Shown in pieces: positions 33,954-41,937 of a DNA stretch of 64,000 bases (position 1 is the stretch's first letter; each line of letters opens with the position of its first letter). A program made the position numbers and the translations under genes. The notes below the pieces were generated by a model that worked only from the letters and a program-made list of their open reading frames with translations, had not been told where the DNA came from and did not search any database. Source of the DNA: Planktosalinus sp963975935. Lineage in GTDB: Bacteria; Bacteroidota; Bacteroidia; Flavobacteriales; Flavobacteriaceae. The stretch spans positions 145,930 to 209,929 of the forward strand of contig CAXBIQ010000006.1 in the NCBI GenBank assembly GCA_963975935.1, given 5' to 3'.

Positions 33954-33989
33954 AACCGAAAATGTTTTAAAACATTTTCGGTTTTTTTA
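33954..33989 (+). terminator. Intrinsic terminator after the thioredoxin-fold pair
   Basis: AACCGAAAATGTTTT and AAAACATTTTCGGTT form a long perfect inverted repeat followed by a T-run. Confidence 0.88.
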
Positions 33990-34034
33990 TGTATGTATGT
34001 TCATTTCCTTTAATTTTGCCTAAAAAGTACAACC

Positions 34035-34343
34035 ATGCAAGATATTAGTTCAGAAGAATGGAAAAAAAAGATTGCGTCAGACGCTGATGCTGTTATTCTT
34101 GACGTAAGGACAGATGAAGAGGTGGAAGAAGGAATGATTCCCGGAGCAAAACAAATCAATATTTCTGAGCCTGCTACATTTATGGAAGAGGCAAATAAGC
34201 TCGATAAATCAAAGAACTATTACATTTACTGTAGAGCTGGCGCAAGAAGTGCCCAGGCTTGTGCAGTGTTACAATCATTGGGGATACAAAATACATTCAA
34301 TCTCACAGGCGGAATCACAGAGTGGGACGGCCGGATAGAATAA
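34035..34343 (+). CDS. Single-domain rhodanese-like protein (cytoplasmic)
   Basis: A 102-residue rhodanese domain without signal peptide. Features: VILDVRTDEEVEEGMIPGA and the catalytic loop YIYCRAGARSAQACAVL with Cys at about residue 66, and a C-terminal LTGGITEWDG. Such proteins carry sulfane sulfur from thiosulfate or persulfide to a thiol acceptor. It is 12 bases upstream of a second, exported rhodanese, so sulfur handling on both sides of the membrane is possible. Confidence 0.92.
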   Translation: MQDISSEEWKKKIASDADAVILDVRTDEEVEEGMIPGAKQINISEPATFMEEANKLDKSKNYYIYCRAGARSAQACAVLQSLGIQNTFNLTGGITEWDGRIE

Positions 34344-34355
34344 AATTAAAGGCTT

Positions 34356-34748
34356 ATGAACAAGACAATTTTTTACATCGTTATTATTTTTCTTTCGCTG
34401 CAAGCGTGTAAGACTGAAGAAAATCCTCAGGTACAAAAAATAACCGTTGAAGAAATGTTTAACATCATGGAAACAGAGGATGTTCAGTTAATTGATGTAA
34501 GAACGCCCGAAGAGTACAAGGAAGGAAAACTAAAAACTGCCCAAAACCTTTGTGTTACTCATGATGATTTTAAACTTAAAGCGGAGCAACTTGATAAAGA
34601 AAAACCGGTTTATTTATATTGTAAATCGGGTGGGCGAAGTGCCAAAGCTGCTGAGATTTTAAAAGAAATGGGCTTTAAGGAAATTTATGAAATGCCCGGG
34701 GGCATGGATGAGTGGAAACAAAAAGGGCTCGACACAGATAAATCATAA
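34356..34748 (+). CDS. Rhodanese-like lipoprotein
   Basis: A 130-residue rhodanese with a lipoprotein signal: IFYIVIIFLSLQAC (Cys about residue 18). The domain has QLIDVRTPEEYKEGKLKTA and the active loop YLYCKSGGRSAKAAEIL (Cys about 89). It differs from the upstream rhodanese in location (anchored to a membrane face outside the cytoplasm) and in the loop sequence. It touches the next gene with no gap, so it is co-transcribed with the S1/P1 nuclease. Confidence 0.92.
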   Translation: MNKTIFYIVIIFLSLQACKTEENPQVQKITVEEMFNIMETEDVQLIDVRTPEEYKEGKLKTAQNLCVTHDDFKLKAEQLDKEKPVYLYCKSGGRSAKAAEILKEMGFKEIYEMPGGMDEWKQKGLDTDKS

Positions 34749-35531
34749 ATGAGACAGATGAGATTTCTTCTTAGCCTTATTTTTATTTTCTTTTTTGGAA
34801 ACCTCTTTGCAACAGATGACTGGGGCCAGACCGGTCACCGAACTACTGCAGAGGTAGCTTCAAAACACCTTACAAAAAAAGCAAAAAAGGAAATTAACAA
34901 GCTTCTCAATGGAAAATCATTGGCATTGATTTCAACATATGCTGACGAAATTAAAAGCGAGCGCACTTTTGATAAATACAGGCCCTGGCATTATGTAAAT
35001 ATTACCTTTGATAAAACATATACTGAAATTGAACCCAATCCTGAAGGTGATATCATACAGGCAATCAAATTTTGTATTAAAATTTTAAAAGACAATAAAA
35101 CTACAGAAGTTGAAAAAGCCTTCCATTTAAAATTACTGGTACATTTTATGGGTGATTTACATCAACCCTTGCATTTGGGTCTGGAGGAGGATAAAGGAGC
35201 CAATGATTTTCAGGTAAGGTGGTTTAATGACGGCACAAACCTTCACGCAGTCTGGGACTCAAAAATGATTGATCAGTTCCAGATGTCATATACTGAATTA
35301 AGTGATAACCTCCCCGCAATAAGCAATCACGAAATTGCCAAACTTCAAGAAGGTTCTGTATTGGAATGGGCAGAAGAAATGCGTGTTTTGACAAAAGAGG
35401 TTTACAACAGCGCCTCTGTGGGTGATAAATTAGGGTATCGTTATATGTATGACAATTTTAATACAGTGAGAAAGCAATTGCAAATTGGCGGCATCAGGCT
35501 GGCAAAAGTCCTGAACGAAATCTTCGGTTAA
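34749..35531 (+). CDS. S1/P1 family secreted nuclease
   Basis: A 260-residue zinc-dependent nuclease that would cut single-stranded DNA or RNA and remove 3' phosphates. Signal peptide about 1-22. Metal ligands of the family are visible in WGQTGHR (about 26, the mature N-terminal Trp and first His), STYADEIKS, RPWHYVNI, LLVHFMGDLHQPLHLG (about 135) and NLHAVWDSKMI. It follows the rhodanese lipoprotein with no gap and is likely in the periplasm or outside, for scavenging nucleic acids. Its 3' end overlaps the convergent TIGR03643-type gene by 4 bases. Confidence 0.93.
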   Translation: MRQMRFLLSLIFIFFFGNLFATDDWGQTGHRTTAEVASKHLTKKAKKEINKLLNGKSLALISTYADEIKSERTFDKYRPWHYVNITFDKTYTEIEPNPEGDIIQAIKFCIKILKDNKTTEVEKAFHLKLLVHFMGDLHQPLHLGLEEDKGANDFQVRWFNDGTNLHAVWDSKMIDQFQMSYTELSDNLPAISNHEIAKLQEGSVLEWAEEMRVLTKEVYNSASVGDKLGYRYMYDNFNTVRKQLQIGGIRLAKVLNEIFG

Positions 35532-35806
35532 CGTTTTGCGATTTTATTGCCTGAAATCTGTTTTTGCCTGCTGGATTTAAAGGTGCTTACATCACTTTTC
35601 CTTAACTTTAAATGCTTGGTGGGTCTTCCCTGAACGCGTTTACGCCACATTTTAAAACTGGAAGGTTTCATTTCTTTTCGCATAAGCGAAATCACATCCT
35701 TTTCTGTAAGTCCAAACTGAAATTGAATTGCCTCAAAAGGAGTGCGGTCTTCCCAGGCCATTTCTATAATCCTGTCAATATCAACGTGAGTTAGTTCTCT
35801 TTCCAT
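35528..35806 (-). CDS. TIGR03643-type small conserved protein
   Basis: A 92-residue basic protein matching the uncharacterised family with the pattern DRIIEMAWEDRTPFEAI, FGLTEKDVI, LMRKEMKPSSFKMWRKRVQG and RPTKH. The sequence has a helix-turn-helix look (a short four-helix module followed by a Lys/Arg-rich tail), so a nucleic-acid-binding role is possible. The function is not known to me. It is followed 24 bases on by the DoxX-like gene on the other side; its own promoter was not identified. Confidence 0.82.
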   Translation of the reverse strand: MERELTHVDIDRIIEMAWEDRTPFEAIQFQFGLTEKDVISLMRKEMKPSSFKMWRKRVQGRPTKHLKLRKSDVSTFKSSRQKQISGNKIAKR

Positions 35807-35830
35807 AAAAGTTTTGAATGATATGATTAA

Positions 35831-36184
35831 TTATGTGTATTGATATGCCCAGTAGATTAGTAAAAACTGTAATGGTATACGCGCGATTAAAACCCATCTG
35901 GGTAGTTTCATGGAAGCACGTTCATCTGTCAACATATGAATATGAACTGTAAAAAAAACAATCAGCATCAGGATAATCCCCCAGGCAGCGATTGACTGGG
36001 TTTCAGGATTGAGAAGCATAAGTCCAAATACCATCTCAAAAACACCACTAAGTACAACCATAGAAGCCGCTGCTGGTATATATGGTGGCATGATGCGTTC
36101 ATACATTTTTGGTTTTCTGAAATGGTTCATTCCGGCAAGTATATAAATCACTGCCATTAGATATTGGTGCCAGGGTAAAATCAT
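35831..36184 (-). CDS. DoxX-like integral membrane protein
   Basis: A 117-residue membrane protein with four helices: VIYILAGMNHF, AASMVVLSGVFEMVFGLMLL, AAWGIILMLIVFFTVHIHML and WVLIARIPLQFLLIYWAY. The short first-helix G-N-H motif and length fit DoxX/DoxD-like proteins. I start at the ATG at 36184 because 26 more residues upstream are unlike the family and would come close to the divergent synthase promoter. Family members link to quinone-dependent redox or thiosulfate metabolism in some species, but here no such partner is adjacent except the rhodaneses 1 kb away. Confidence 0.8.
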   Translation of the reverse strand: MILPWHQYLMAVIYILAGMNHFRKPKMYERIMPPYIPAAASMVVLSGVFEMVFGLMLLNPETQSIAAWGIILMLIVFFTVHIHMLTDERASMKLPRWVLIARIPLQFLLIYWAYQYT

Positions 36185-36238
36185 AGAATTTTTTTTCAAA
36201 TGTAATAAATTCCAAAGGACTATTCTTACTGAATTGTG

Positions 36239-36246
36239 TAACTTTG
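36239..36246 (+). promoter_or_regulatory. -7 promoter box (TAACTTTG) for the cysteine-synthase-like gene
   Basis: TAACTTTG fits TAnnTTTG and ends 18 bases before the ATG at 36265. Confidence 0.5.
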
Positions 36247-36264
36247 CATCCGCAAAAAACAACT

Positions 36265-37245
36265 ATGGAATACGCTGAAAATATATTAGGAACTATTGGA
36301 AATACTCCTTTGGTTAAAATTAATAAACTTGCTGAAGAAATACCTGCACTGGTGCTTGCAAAATATGAAACTTTTAACCCCGGTAACTCGGTAAAAGATC
36401 GTATGGCCGTCAAGATGATTGAAGATGCAGAAGCAGATGGAAGATTAAAGCCGGGAGGAACCATTATTGAAGGAACGTCGGGAAATACCGGTATGGGACT
36501 TGCACTCGCCGCTATTGTAAAAGGATATAAAATGGTTTGTGTTATCAGTGATAAACAATCCAAAGAGAAAATGGATATTTTACGTGCCGTGGGAAGTGAG
36601 GTCATAGTTTGTCCCACAGATGTTGCTCCTGAAGATCCAAGATCATATTACTCCACATCTGCACGACTGGCTAAGGAGACACCTAATAGTTGGTATGTTA
36701 ACCAATATGATAACCTTTCAAACACCAAGGCACATTATGAATCTACCGGTCCTGAAATATGGAAACAAACCGATGGAAAAGTAACCCATTTTGTTGTTGG
36801 AGTAGGAACAGGGGGTACCATTTCAGGCGTTGGGAAATATTTAAAAGAACAAAACCCAAATATTAAAATATGGGGGATTGACACTTACGGTAGTGTTTTT
36901 AAAAAATACCACGAGACAGGTATATTTGATGAAAAAGAAATTTACCCGTATGTAACCGAAGGTATTGGCGAAGATATTTTACCCAAAAATGTTGATTTCA
37001 GCATTATTGACGGCTTTACCAAAGTAACTGATAAAGATGCAGCAGTTTACACCCAATTGCTAGCCAAAAAGGAGGGTTTCTTTTTGGGGAACTCAGCCGG
37101 CGCAGCAATGAAAGGACTACTTCAGTTAAAAGAACACTTCACAAAAGATGATGTGGTGGTGGTTTTGTTCCACGATCACGGAAGCCGTTATGTGGGTAAA
37201 ATGTACAATGATGAGTGGATGAAAAAAATGGGGTACATTGATTAG
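36265..37245 (+). CDS. PLP-dependent cysteine synthase / cystathionine beta-synthase family enzyme
   Basis: A 326-residue fold-type II PLP enzyme. The ATG at 36265 (MEYAENILGTIGNTPLVKIN) is chosen over one seven codons upstream because the family begins this way. The PLP lysine lies in NPGNSVKDRMAVKM (about residue 43), phosphate is held by GVGTGGTISGV (about 181), and EGTSGNTGMGLALAA is the substrate loop. The C-terminus FHDHGSRYVGKMYNDEWM resembles cystathionine beta-synthase more than CysK, but the regulatory CBS pair is missing. So it makes cysteine from O-acetylserine or cystathionine from serine and homocysteine; sequence alone does not decide. Confidence 0.9.
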   Translation: MEYAENILGTIGNTPLVKINKLAEEIPALVLAKYETFNPGNSVKDRMAVKMIEDAEADGRLKPGGTIIEGTSGNTGMGLALAAIVKGYKMVCVISDKQSKEKMDILRAVGSEVIVCPTDVAPEDPRSYYSTSARLAKETPNSWYVNQYDNLSNTKAHYESTGPEIWKQTDGKVTHFVVGVGTGGTISGVGKYLKEQNPNIKIWGIDTYGSVFKKYHETGIFDEKEIYPYVTEGIGEDILPKNVDFSIIDGFTKVTDKDAAVYTQLLAKKEGFFLGNSAGAAMKGLLQLKEHFTKDDVVVVLFHDHGSRYVGKMYNDEWMKKMGYID

Positions 37246-37270
37246 ATAATGAGTAAATAAAATAGCATTA

Positions 37271-37299
37271 AAAAATCCCTTAATTTTAAGGGATTTTTT
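37271..37299 (+). terminator. Intrinsic terminator after the cysteine-synthase-like gene
   Basis: AAAAATCCCTTAA and TTAAGGGATTTTT form a long inverted repeat, very near the start of the next gene at 37311. Confidence 0.82.
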
Positions 37300-37310
37300 A
37301 ATTTTAGGAA

Positions 37311-38585
37311 ATGCAAGAAGATTTTCTACATTATATATGGAAATTTCAAAAGTTTACTAAGTCTTATTTAAAGACAGATGCCGGTGAAGAATTACATATC
37401 ATCAATCAAGGCAATCACAATTTAAATTCGGGACCTGATTTTTTCAATGCACAACTTAAAATAGACAATCAGCATTGGGCGGGCAATGTTGAAATTCATT
37501 TGAAGTCTTCAGACTGGTATGCCCATCATCATGAAATAGATGACGCTTATGATAATGTGATTCTGCATGTAGTGTGGCAGCATGATGTAGAAGTTTTCAG
37601 GCGTGATAATACTGTTATACCCACATTGGTTTTAAATGAAAGGGTAGATAAGATTACGCTAGAAAATTATAAAAAGCTGCAAACGGCATCCAAAAAATGG
37701 ATCCCTTGTGAGGACATGTTTCCGGAGATAGATACTTTTCTTCTTCAAAACTGGCTGGAGCGGCTTTACTTTGAACGTCTCGAAAATAAATCTCAAACGA
37801 TTATGAAGTTATTAAATGCTTCCAAAAACGATTGGGAAGCTGTTGTTTTTAAAATGCTCGCTAAAAGTTTTGGGTTAAAAAACAATGGGGAAGCTTTTTT
37901 GAGCATTGTAAATTCAGTTGATTTTTCTGTGATTAAAAAAATCCAAAATGACAAATTGGAACTTGAGGCATTGCTCTTTGGGCAGGCGAGACTGCTTGAA
38001 GGGGATAGTGAAAATGAGTATTTCAAAAAATTAAAAAGCAGTTATGACTATTTAAAAAATAAGTTTTCTCTAAACAACAACACGGTTTTGCCCGTTTCAT
38101 TTTTTAGGCTTCGGCCGGTTAATTTTCCAACCATAAGGTTAGCACAACTCGCTACAGTTTACTCAAACAACCCCCAATTGTTTTCAAAACTTGTAGCAGT
38201 AAAAAGTAAAGAAGATGTTTACACCCTTTTTGATTATGAGACTTCTTCTTTTTGGGACACCCATTACCACTTTCAATCAACGTCAGCAAGGCGAAAGAAA
38301 AAAATGACCAAGTCGTTTGTAGATTTAATAATTATAAACACCCTCGTGCCCGTTATATTCTGTTATTCAAAATTTTTAGGAAAAGACACATCCGAAACAA
38401 TTATTTCCCTGATGAGCTCTGTTGCAAAAGAAGAAAACGCAATAGTAAACCAATTCACAGGTCTAAGCCCTGTGGCTGAAAACGCTTTGTTGTCTCAGGG
38501 CCTGATTGAACTGAAAAACAATTATTGTGATAAGAAGAAGTGTTTGGAGTGTGCTGTCGGGAATAGTATATTGAATAATAATTAA
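37311..38585 (+). CDS. DUF2851 family protein
   Basis: A 424-residue protein of the Bacteroidota family DUF2851. Near the N-terminus are LHIINQGNHNLNSGPDFFNA (about 29-48) and GNVEIHLKSSDWYAHHH (about 59), which look like a PD-(D/E)xK-type nuclease core with Asp in GPDF and E-x-H in place of E-x-K; this is my inference. The C-terminus has a cysteine cluster, YCDKKKCLECAVGN (CX4CX2C), fit for zinc or an Fe-S cluster. The start is 11 bases after the upstream terminator. No reported function is known to me. Confidence 0.85.
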   Translation: MQEDFLHYIWKFQKFTKSYLKTDAGEELHIINQGNHNLNSGPDFFNAQLKIDNQHWAGNVEIHLKSSDWYAHHHEIDDAYDNVILHVVWQHDVEVFRRDNTVIPTLVLNERVDKITLENYKKLQTASKKWIPCEDMFPEIDTFLLQNWLERLYFERLENKSQTIMKLLNASKNDWEAVVFKMLAKSFGLKNNGEAFLSIVNSVDFSVIKKIQNDKLELEALLFGQARLLEGDSENEYFKKLKSSYDYLKNKFSLNNNTVLPVSFFRLRPVNFPTIRLAQLATVYSNNPQLFSKLVAVKSKEDVYTLFDYETSSFWDTHYHFQSTSARRKKKMTKSFVDLIIINTLVPVIFCYSKFLGKDTSETIISLMSSVAKEENAIVNQFTGLSPVAENALLSQGLIELKNNYCDKKKCLECAVGNSILNNN

Positions 38586-38612
38586 GTATTTTTGTAGGGA
38601 ATTCTTTAGACT

Positions 38613-38843
38613 ATGTTGCAGATTGTTTACAAAATAAGACACTTTTTTGAAAGATATGGTTTTGCTGTTTCTTCAAGGTTGGCAGATAAGCTGGGAATGC
38701 GTGCAAAAAATGTACGCTTGTTTTTTATTTATGTTTCTTTTGCAACACTGGGTGTAGGGTTTGCAATTTATTTAACGCTAGCCTTTTGGATACGATTAAA
38801 AGACCTGGTTTATACAAAGAGAACATCTGTTTTTGACTTATAG
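38613..38843 (+). CDS. PspC domain membrane protein
   Basis: A 76-residue protein with the PspC-type pattern FAVSSRLADKLGMRAKNVRLFFIY followed by a membrane helix VSFATLGVGFAIYLTLAFWIRL (the pattern continues over one run, residues about 20-62). PspC proteins sense envelope stress in the phage-shock response of other bacteria; here the gene is a short stand-alone member, 27 bases after DUF2851, probably in one transcript with it. No pspA or pspB is in the window. Confidence 0.85.
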   Translation: MLQIVYKIRHFFERYGFAVSSRLADKLGMRAKNVRLFFIYVSFATLGVGFAIYLTLAFWIRLKDLVYTKRTSVFDL

Positions 38844-38977
38844 ATAGTCAGTATTCTCAATTTCACCTTCTTCCTTTGTGGTGTGATATTAATTCTAAAA
38901 AAAATTTGAAATAGTCAATTTTTTTAGCATCTTGCTAACCTTTTTCACACATTCTTTTAAACCAACTACATATTAAT

Positions 38978-41050
38978 ATGAATTCAAAACATATTACGGC
39001 TATTTTACTACTCATTTCGTCTGTAGTATTTTCTCAAGAACTTACTGTAAACGAAAAAATTACAAACCCCTCAAAGATTATTAATAATGGTACTATTGAG
39101 GTTATGGTTGAAGGGGGTAACCCGCCTTATACATACAAGTGGAGCAATCAAAGCACTCCTCTTACTTCACCAATAGCTACAGGTCTGGTTGAAGGTATTC
39201 CATATTCTGTACTTGTAACAGATGCTGCCGGAAACTCTGTGAGTAAAGAATACACAGTACCCGCTGAAGAAATTACAGAAAAATTTAACGGAACGTTTGC
39301 CCCTATAGTAGCAGCAATGGGAAGTGTATTATTCTGGGATCCATTTTCGGCAATTGGAGTTTATGATCCTGTGGTATATGCTGAAGAGAAATTAATTCCT
39401 ATTCCCGGTTGGACAGCAAGTTCTGAAGGTGAATTTATCTTAAAACAATGGCTTGTTGAAGAAGGTCAAAAAGTAAAACAGGGAGATCCCATTGCAATAA
39501 TTACGATTAACACAGGAGAAGATCTCGAGGTTACTTCACCCGTGAACGGGACTTTAAAGTACTTTGCAAAAGAAGGGGGTGCTATATACGATTCGAATAA
39601 AGCAGCAGATATTATTGAAGAAGGTGCACACTATTTAGCGGCTGTAGTCTATGATGAGAAAATCCCTTTATTGCACCCCAATGGAGATAAACAAACAAAG
39701 GATATTCCCTTTATTGTAATATGGCTTTCCATAGGAGCTTTGTTTTTTACATTAAGAATGGGCTTTATAAACTTAAGAGGTTTTCGCCATGCTTTGGATT
39801 TGGCAAGGGGAAAATATGATGACCCCAATGCTCCCGGGCAGGTTACCCACTTTCAGGCGTTGGCAACAGCGGTTTCAGGAACTGTGGGGCTGGGTAATAT
39901 CGCCGGTGTAGCGGTGGCCATATCTCTGGGTGGAGCCGGTGCGACTTTCTGGATGATCCTTGCAGGTTTCCTGGGTATGTCCTCAAAATTTGTGGAATGT
40001 ACACTGGGTGTAAAATATAGGGATATTGCTGCAGACGGTCGTGTTTTTGGAGGCCCCATGAGTTATTTGAGAAAAGGTCTGGAAAAACAGAACAAAAAAA
40101 CATTAGGTAAAATACTGGCAGGTCTTTTTGCTATCCTATGTGTGGGAGCTTCTTTTGGAGGTGGAAATATGTTCCAGGCAAACCAGTCTTTTGAAGCAAT
40201 TTCAGGTCAGTTTCCTGAATTGGTTGGAAATGGATTTTGGTTTGGTCTTGTGATTTCAATCCTTGTCGGGGCTGTTATCGTAGGTGGAATCAAAAGTATA
40301 GCAAATGTTACTTCACGTGTTGTTCCATTTATGGCTGCAATTTATATCATTGCCTGCATTGTTGTGATTTCAGTTAATATAGAAAACATTATTCCTGCAT
40401 TTTCAGCTATAGTAAATGGTGCATTTAGCCCCACGGCTTTAAAAGGAGGTGTTATTGGAGTATTGATTGTAGGATTTCAAAGAGCAGCATTTTCAAATGA
40501 GGCCGGTGTGGGTTCTGCGGCAATTGCACATAGTGCTGCAAAAACAAACAATCCTCCCTCTGAAGGTTTTGTTTCCCTCTTGGAGCCATTTATTGATACT
40601 GTGGTTGTTTGTACATTAACAGCATTGGTGCTTATCTTTACCGGAAAACACGAAGTTGTAGGTTTGGCCGGAGCACAACTCACATCTGATGCATTTCAAA
40701 CTGTAATTTCCTGGTTTCCTTTTGTGCTCGCAGGGGCAATTTTCTTATTTGCTTTTTCCACTATGATTTCGTGGTCTTACTACGGAATGCGTGCGTGGAC
40801 TTATTTGTTCGGAAAAAGCAGGAAAACTGAAATGGCATATAAATTTTTATTCCTGGTTTTTGTAGTTGTAGGAGCTTCTGTAAGTTTAGGTGCGGTACTC
40901 GACTTTTCTGATATGATGATACTTGCTATGGCATTTCCAAACATCATTGGTCTTTATTTGATGTCCGGTGAAGTGAGGGAAGACCTCAGGGAATATATGA
41001 GAAAATTAAAAGCCGGCGAACTCTTTAAATCGCAGAAAGAAGAGGTTTAA
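38978..41050 (+). CDS. AGCS-family sodium:alanine symporter with N-terminal SprB-like and lipoyl-like domains
   Basis: A 690-residue membrane transporter. Residues about 1-20 are a signal peptide. About 28-95 form an SprB-type repeat (TIEVMVEGGNPPYTYKWSN ... YSVLVTDAAGN). A hydrophobic stretch at 105-120 precedes a domain at about 140-215 that reads as a biotinyl/lipoyl fold (ILKQWLVEEGQKVKQGDPIA, then LEVTSPVNGTLKYF); the lysine normally modified in the DKA turn is replaced, so it should not be lipoylated. The symporter core follows from 240 to 680 with AVSGTVGLGNIAGVAVAI, GGPMSYLRKG and FSNEAGVGSAAIAHSAAKT. Family members import alanine or glycine with Na+. Confidence 0.93.
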   Translation: MNSKHITAILLLISSVVFSQELTVNEKITNPSKIINNGTIEVMVEGGNPPYTYKWSNQSTPLTSPIATGLVEGIPYSVLVTDAAGNSVSKEYTVPAEEITEKFNGTFAPIVAAMGSVLFWDPFSAIGVYDPVVYAEEKLIPIPGWTASSEGEFILKQWLVEEGQKVKQGDPIAIITINTGEDLEVTSPVNGTLKYFAKEGGAIYDSNKAADIIEEGAHYLAAVVYDEKIPLLHPNGDKQTKDIPFIVIWLSIGALFFTLRMGFINLRGFRHALDLARGKYDDPNAPGQVTHFQALATAVSGTVGLGNIAGVAVAISLGGAGATFWMILAGFLGMSSKFVECTLGVKYRDIAADGRVFGGPMSYLRKGLEKQNKKTLGKILAGLFAILCVGASFGGGNMFQANQSFEAISGQFPELVGNGFWFGLVISILVGAVIVGGIKSIANVTSRVVPFMAAIYIIACIVVISVNIENIIPAFSAIVNGAFSPTALKGGVIGVLIVGFQRAAFSNEAGVGSAAIAHSAAKTNNPPSEGFVSLLEPFIDTVVVCTLTALVLIFTGKHEVVGLAGAQLTSDAFQTVISWFPFVLAGAIFLFAFSTMISWSYYGMRAWTYLFGKSRKTEMAYKFLFLVFVVVGASVSLGAVLDFSDMMILAMAFPNIIGLYLMSGEVREDLREYMRKLKAGELFKSQKEEV

Positions 41051-41062
41051 AACATATTGATT

Positions 41063-41935
41063 ATGAAATCATCAAAATCCCATTTCCGGTTTTCACGAAA
41101 ACAACGAAATGGGATTTTTTTGTTGGTTGTTTTTATACTTGTTATTCAGGCATTGTATATTTTTGCTGATTTCAGACAGGAACCTCTACTCAATACCCAA
41201 ACTTCAGAGATTCTTTCCGTTCAGAAAGAGATTGATTCCCTGAAAGAATTTTCACTCCAGGCCCGCGCTCCTAAAATATATCCTTTCAACCCAAATTTTA
41301 TCACCGAGTACAGGGGCTACACCCTGGGAATGACACCGGAGGAAATTGACAGGCTTCACCAATACAGGGCACAGGATCAATGGATAAATTCCAAAGAAGA
41401 TTTTAAACGTGTCACTCAGGTTTCAGATTCGCTGCTGGCTGTGATAAGTCCATATTTTAAGTTTCCCGAGTGGGTAACTAATCCAAGGCCCAAATCAAAT
41501 GCCTATTCAGGCTTTAAAGAGAAGAGTTTTGCTCAAAAGCAGGATCTCAATACCGCTACTGCTGAAGATTTACAGAAAATCAACGGCGTGGGTGAAGTGC
41601 TTTCAGACCGTATCATCAAATTCAGAAACCGCCTGAATGGATTTTTGACAGATGACCAACTTTTTGATGTATATGGATTGGAATTTTCAGTGGTGAAAAG
41701 AATTCAGAATGAATTTACGGTTAAGCAAAAGCCTGATGTTGTCAAAATGAACATCAACAAGGCATCAGCTTCAGATATGGCAACATTGCCTTTTATCAGT
41801 TTTGAACTTGCAAAAGAGATTGTTGATTACAGATGGCTTCATGAACGCTTCGATGATATTGAGGAACTGAAAAAGGTTAAAGGCTTTCCCGTTCAAAAAT
41901 TTGAAAGATTTGCCTTATATTTGACAACTGAATAA
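41063..41935 (+). CDS. Helix-hairpin-helix (ComEA-like) membrane-anchored protein
   Basis: A 290-residue protein with one N-terminal membrane helix (GIFLLVVFILVIQALYIFA, about 16-34), a middle region with TLGMTPEEIDRLHQYRAQ, and two helix-hairpin-helix units: LNTATAEDLQKINGVGEVL (about 166) and MNINKASASDMATLPFISF (about 228). HhH units bind DNA backbone in ComEA of competent bacteria. I start at ATG 41063, not the TTG two codons before. Membrane anchor plus HhH suggests DNA binding outside the cytoplasm, as in uptake; ComEC is not in this window. It is 12 bases after the symporter gene. Confidence 0.86.
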   Translation: MKSSKSHFRFSRKQRNGIFLLVVFILVIQALYIFADFRQEPLLNTQTSEILSVQKEIDSLKEFSLQARAPKIYPFNPNFITEYRGYTLGMTPEEIDRLHQYRAQDQWINSKEDFKRVTQVSDSLLAVISPYFKFPEWVTNPRPKSNAYSGFKEKSFAQKQDLNTATAEDLQKINGVGEVLSDRIIKFRNRLNGFLTDDQLFDVYGLEFSVVKRIQNEFTVKQKPDVVKMNINKASASDMATLPFISFELAKEIVDYRWLHERFDDIEELKKVKGFPVQKFERFALYLTTE

Positions 41936-41937
41936 AA

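Noticed and set aside
38613..38843. Phage-shock operon
   Set aside because: Only a lone PspC-type protein is present; no PspA or PspB is nearby.
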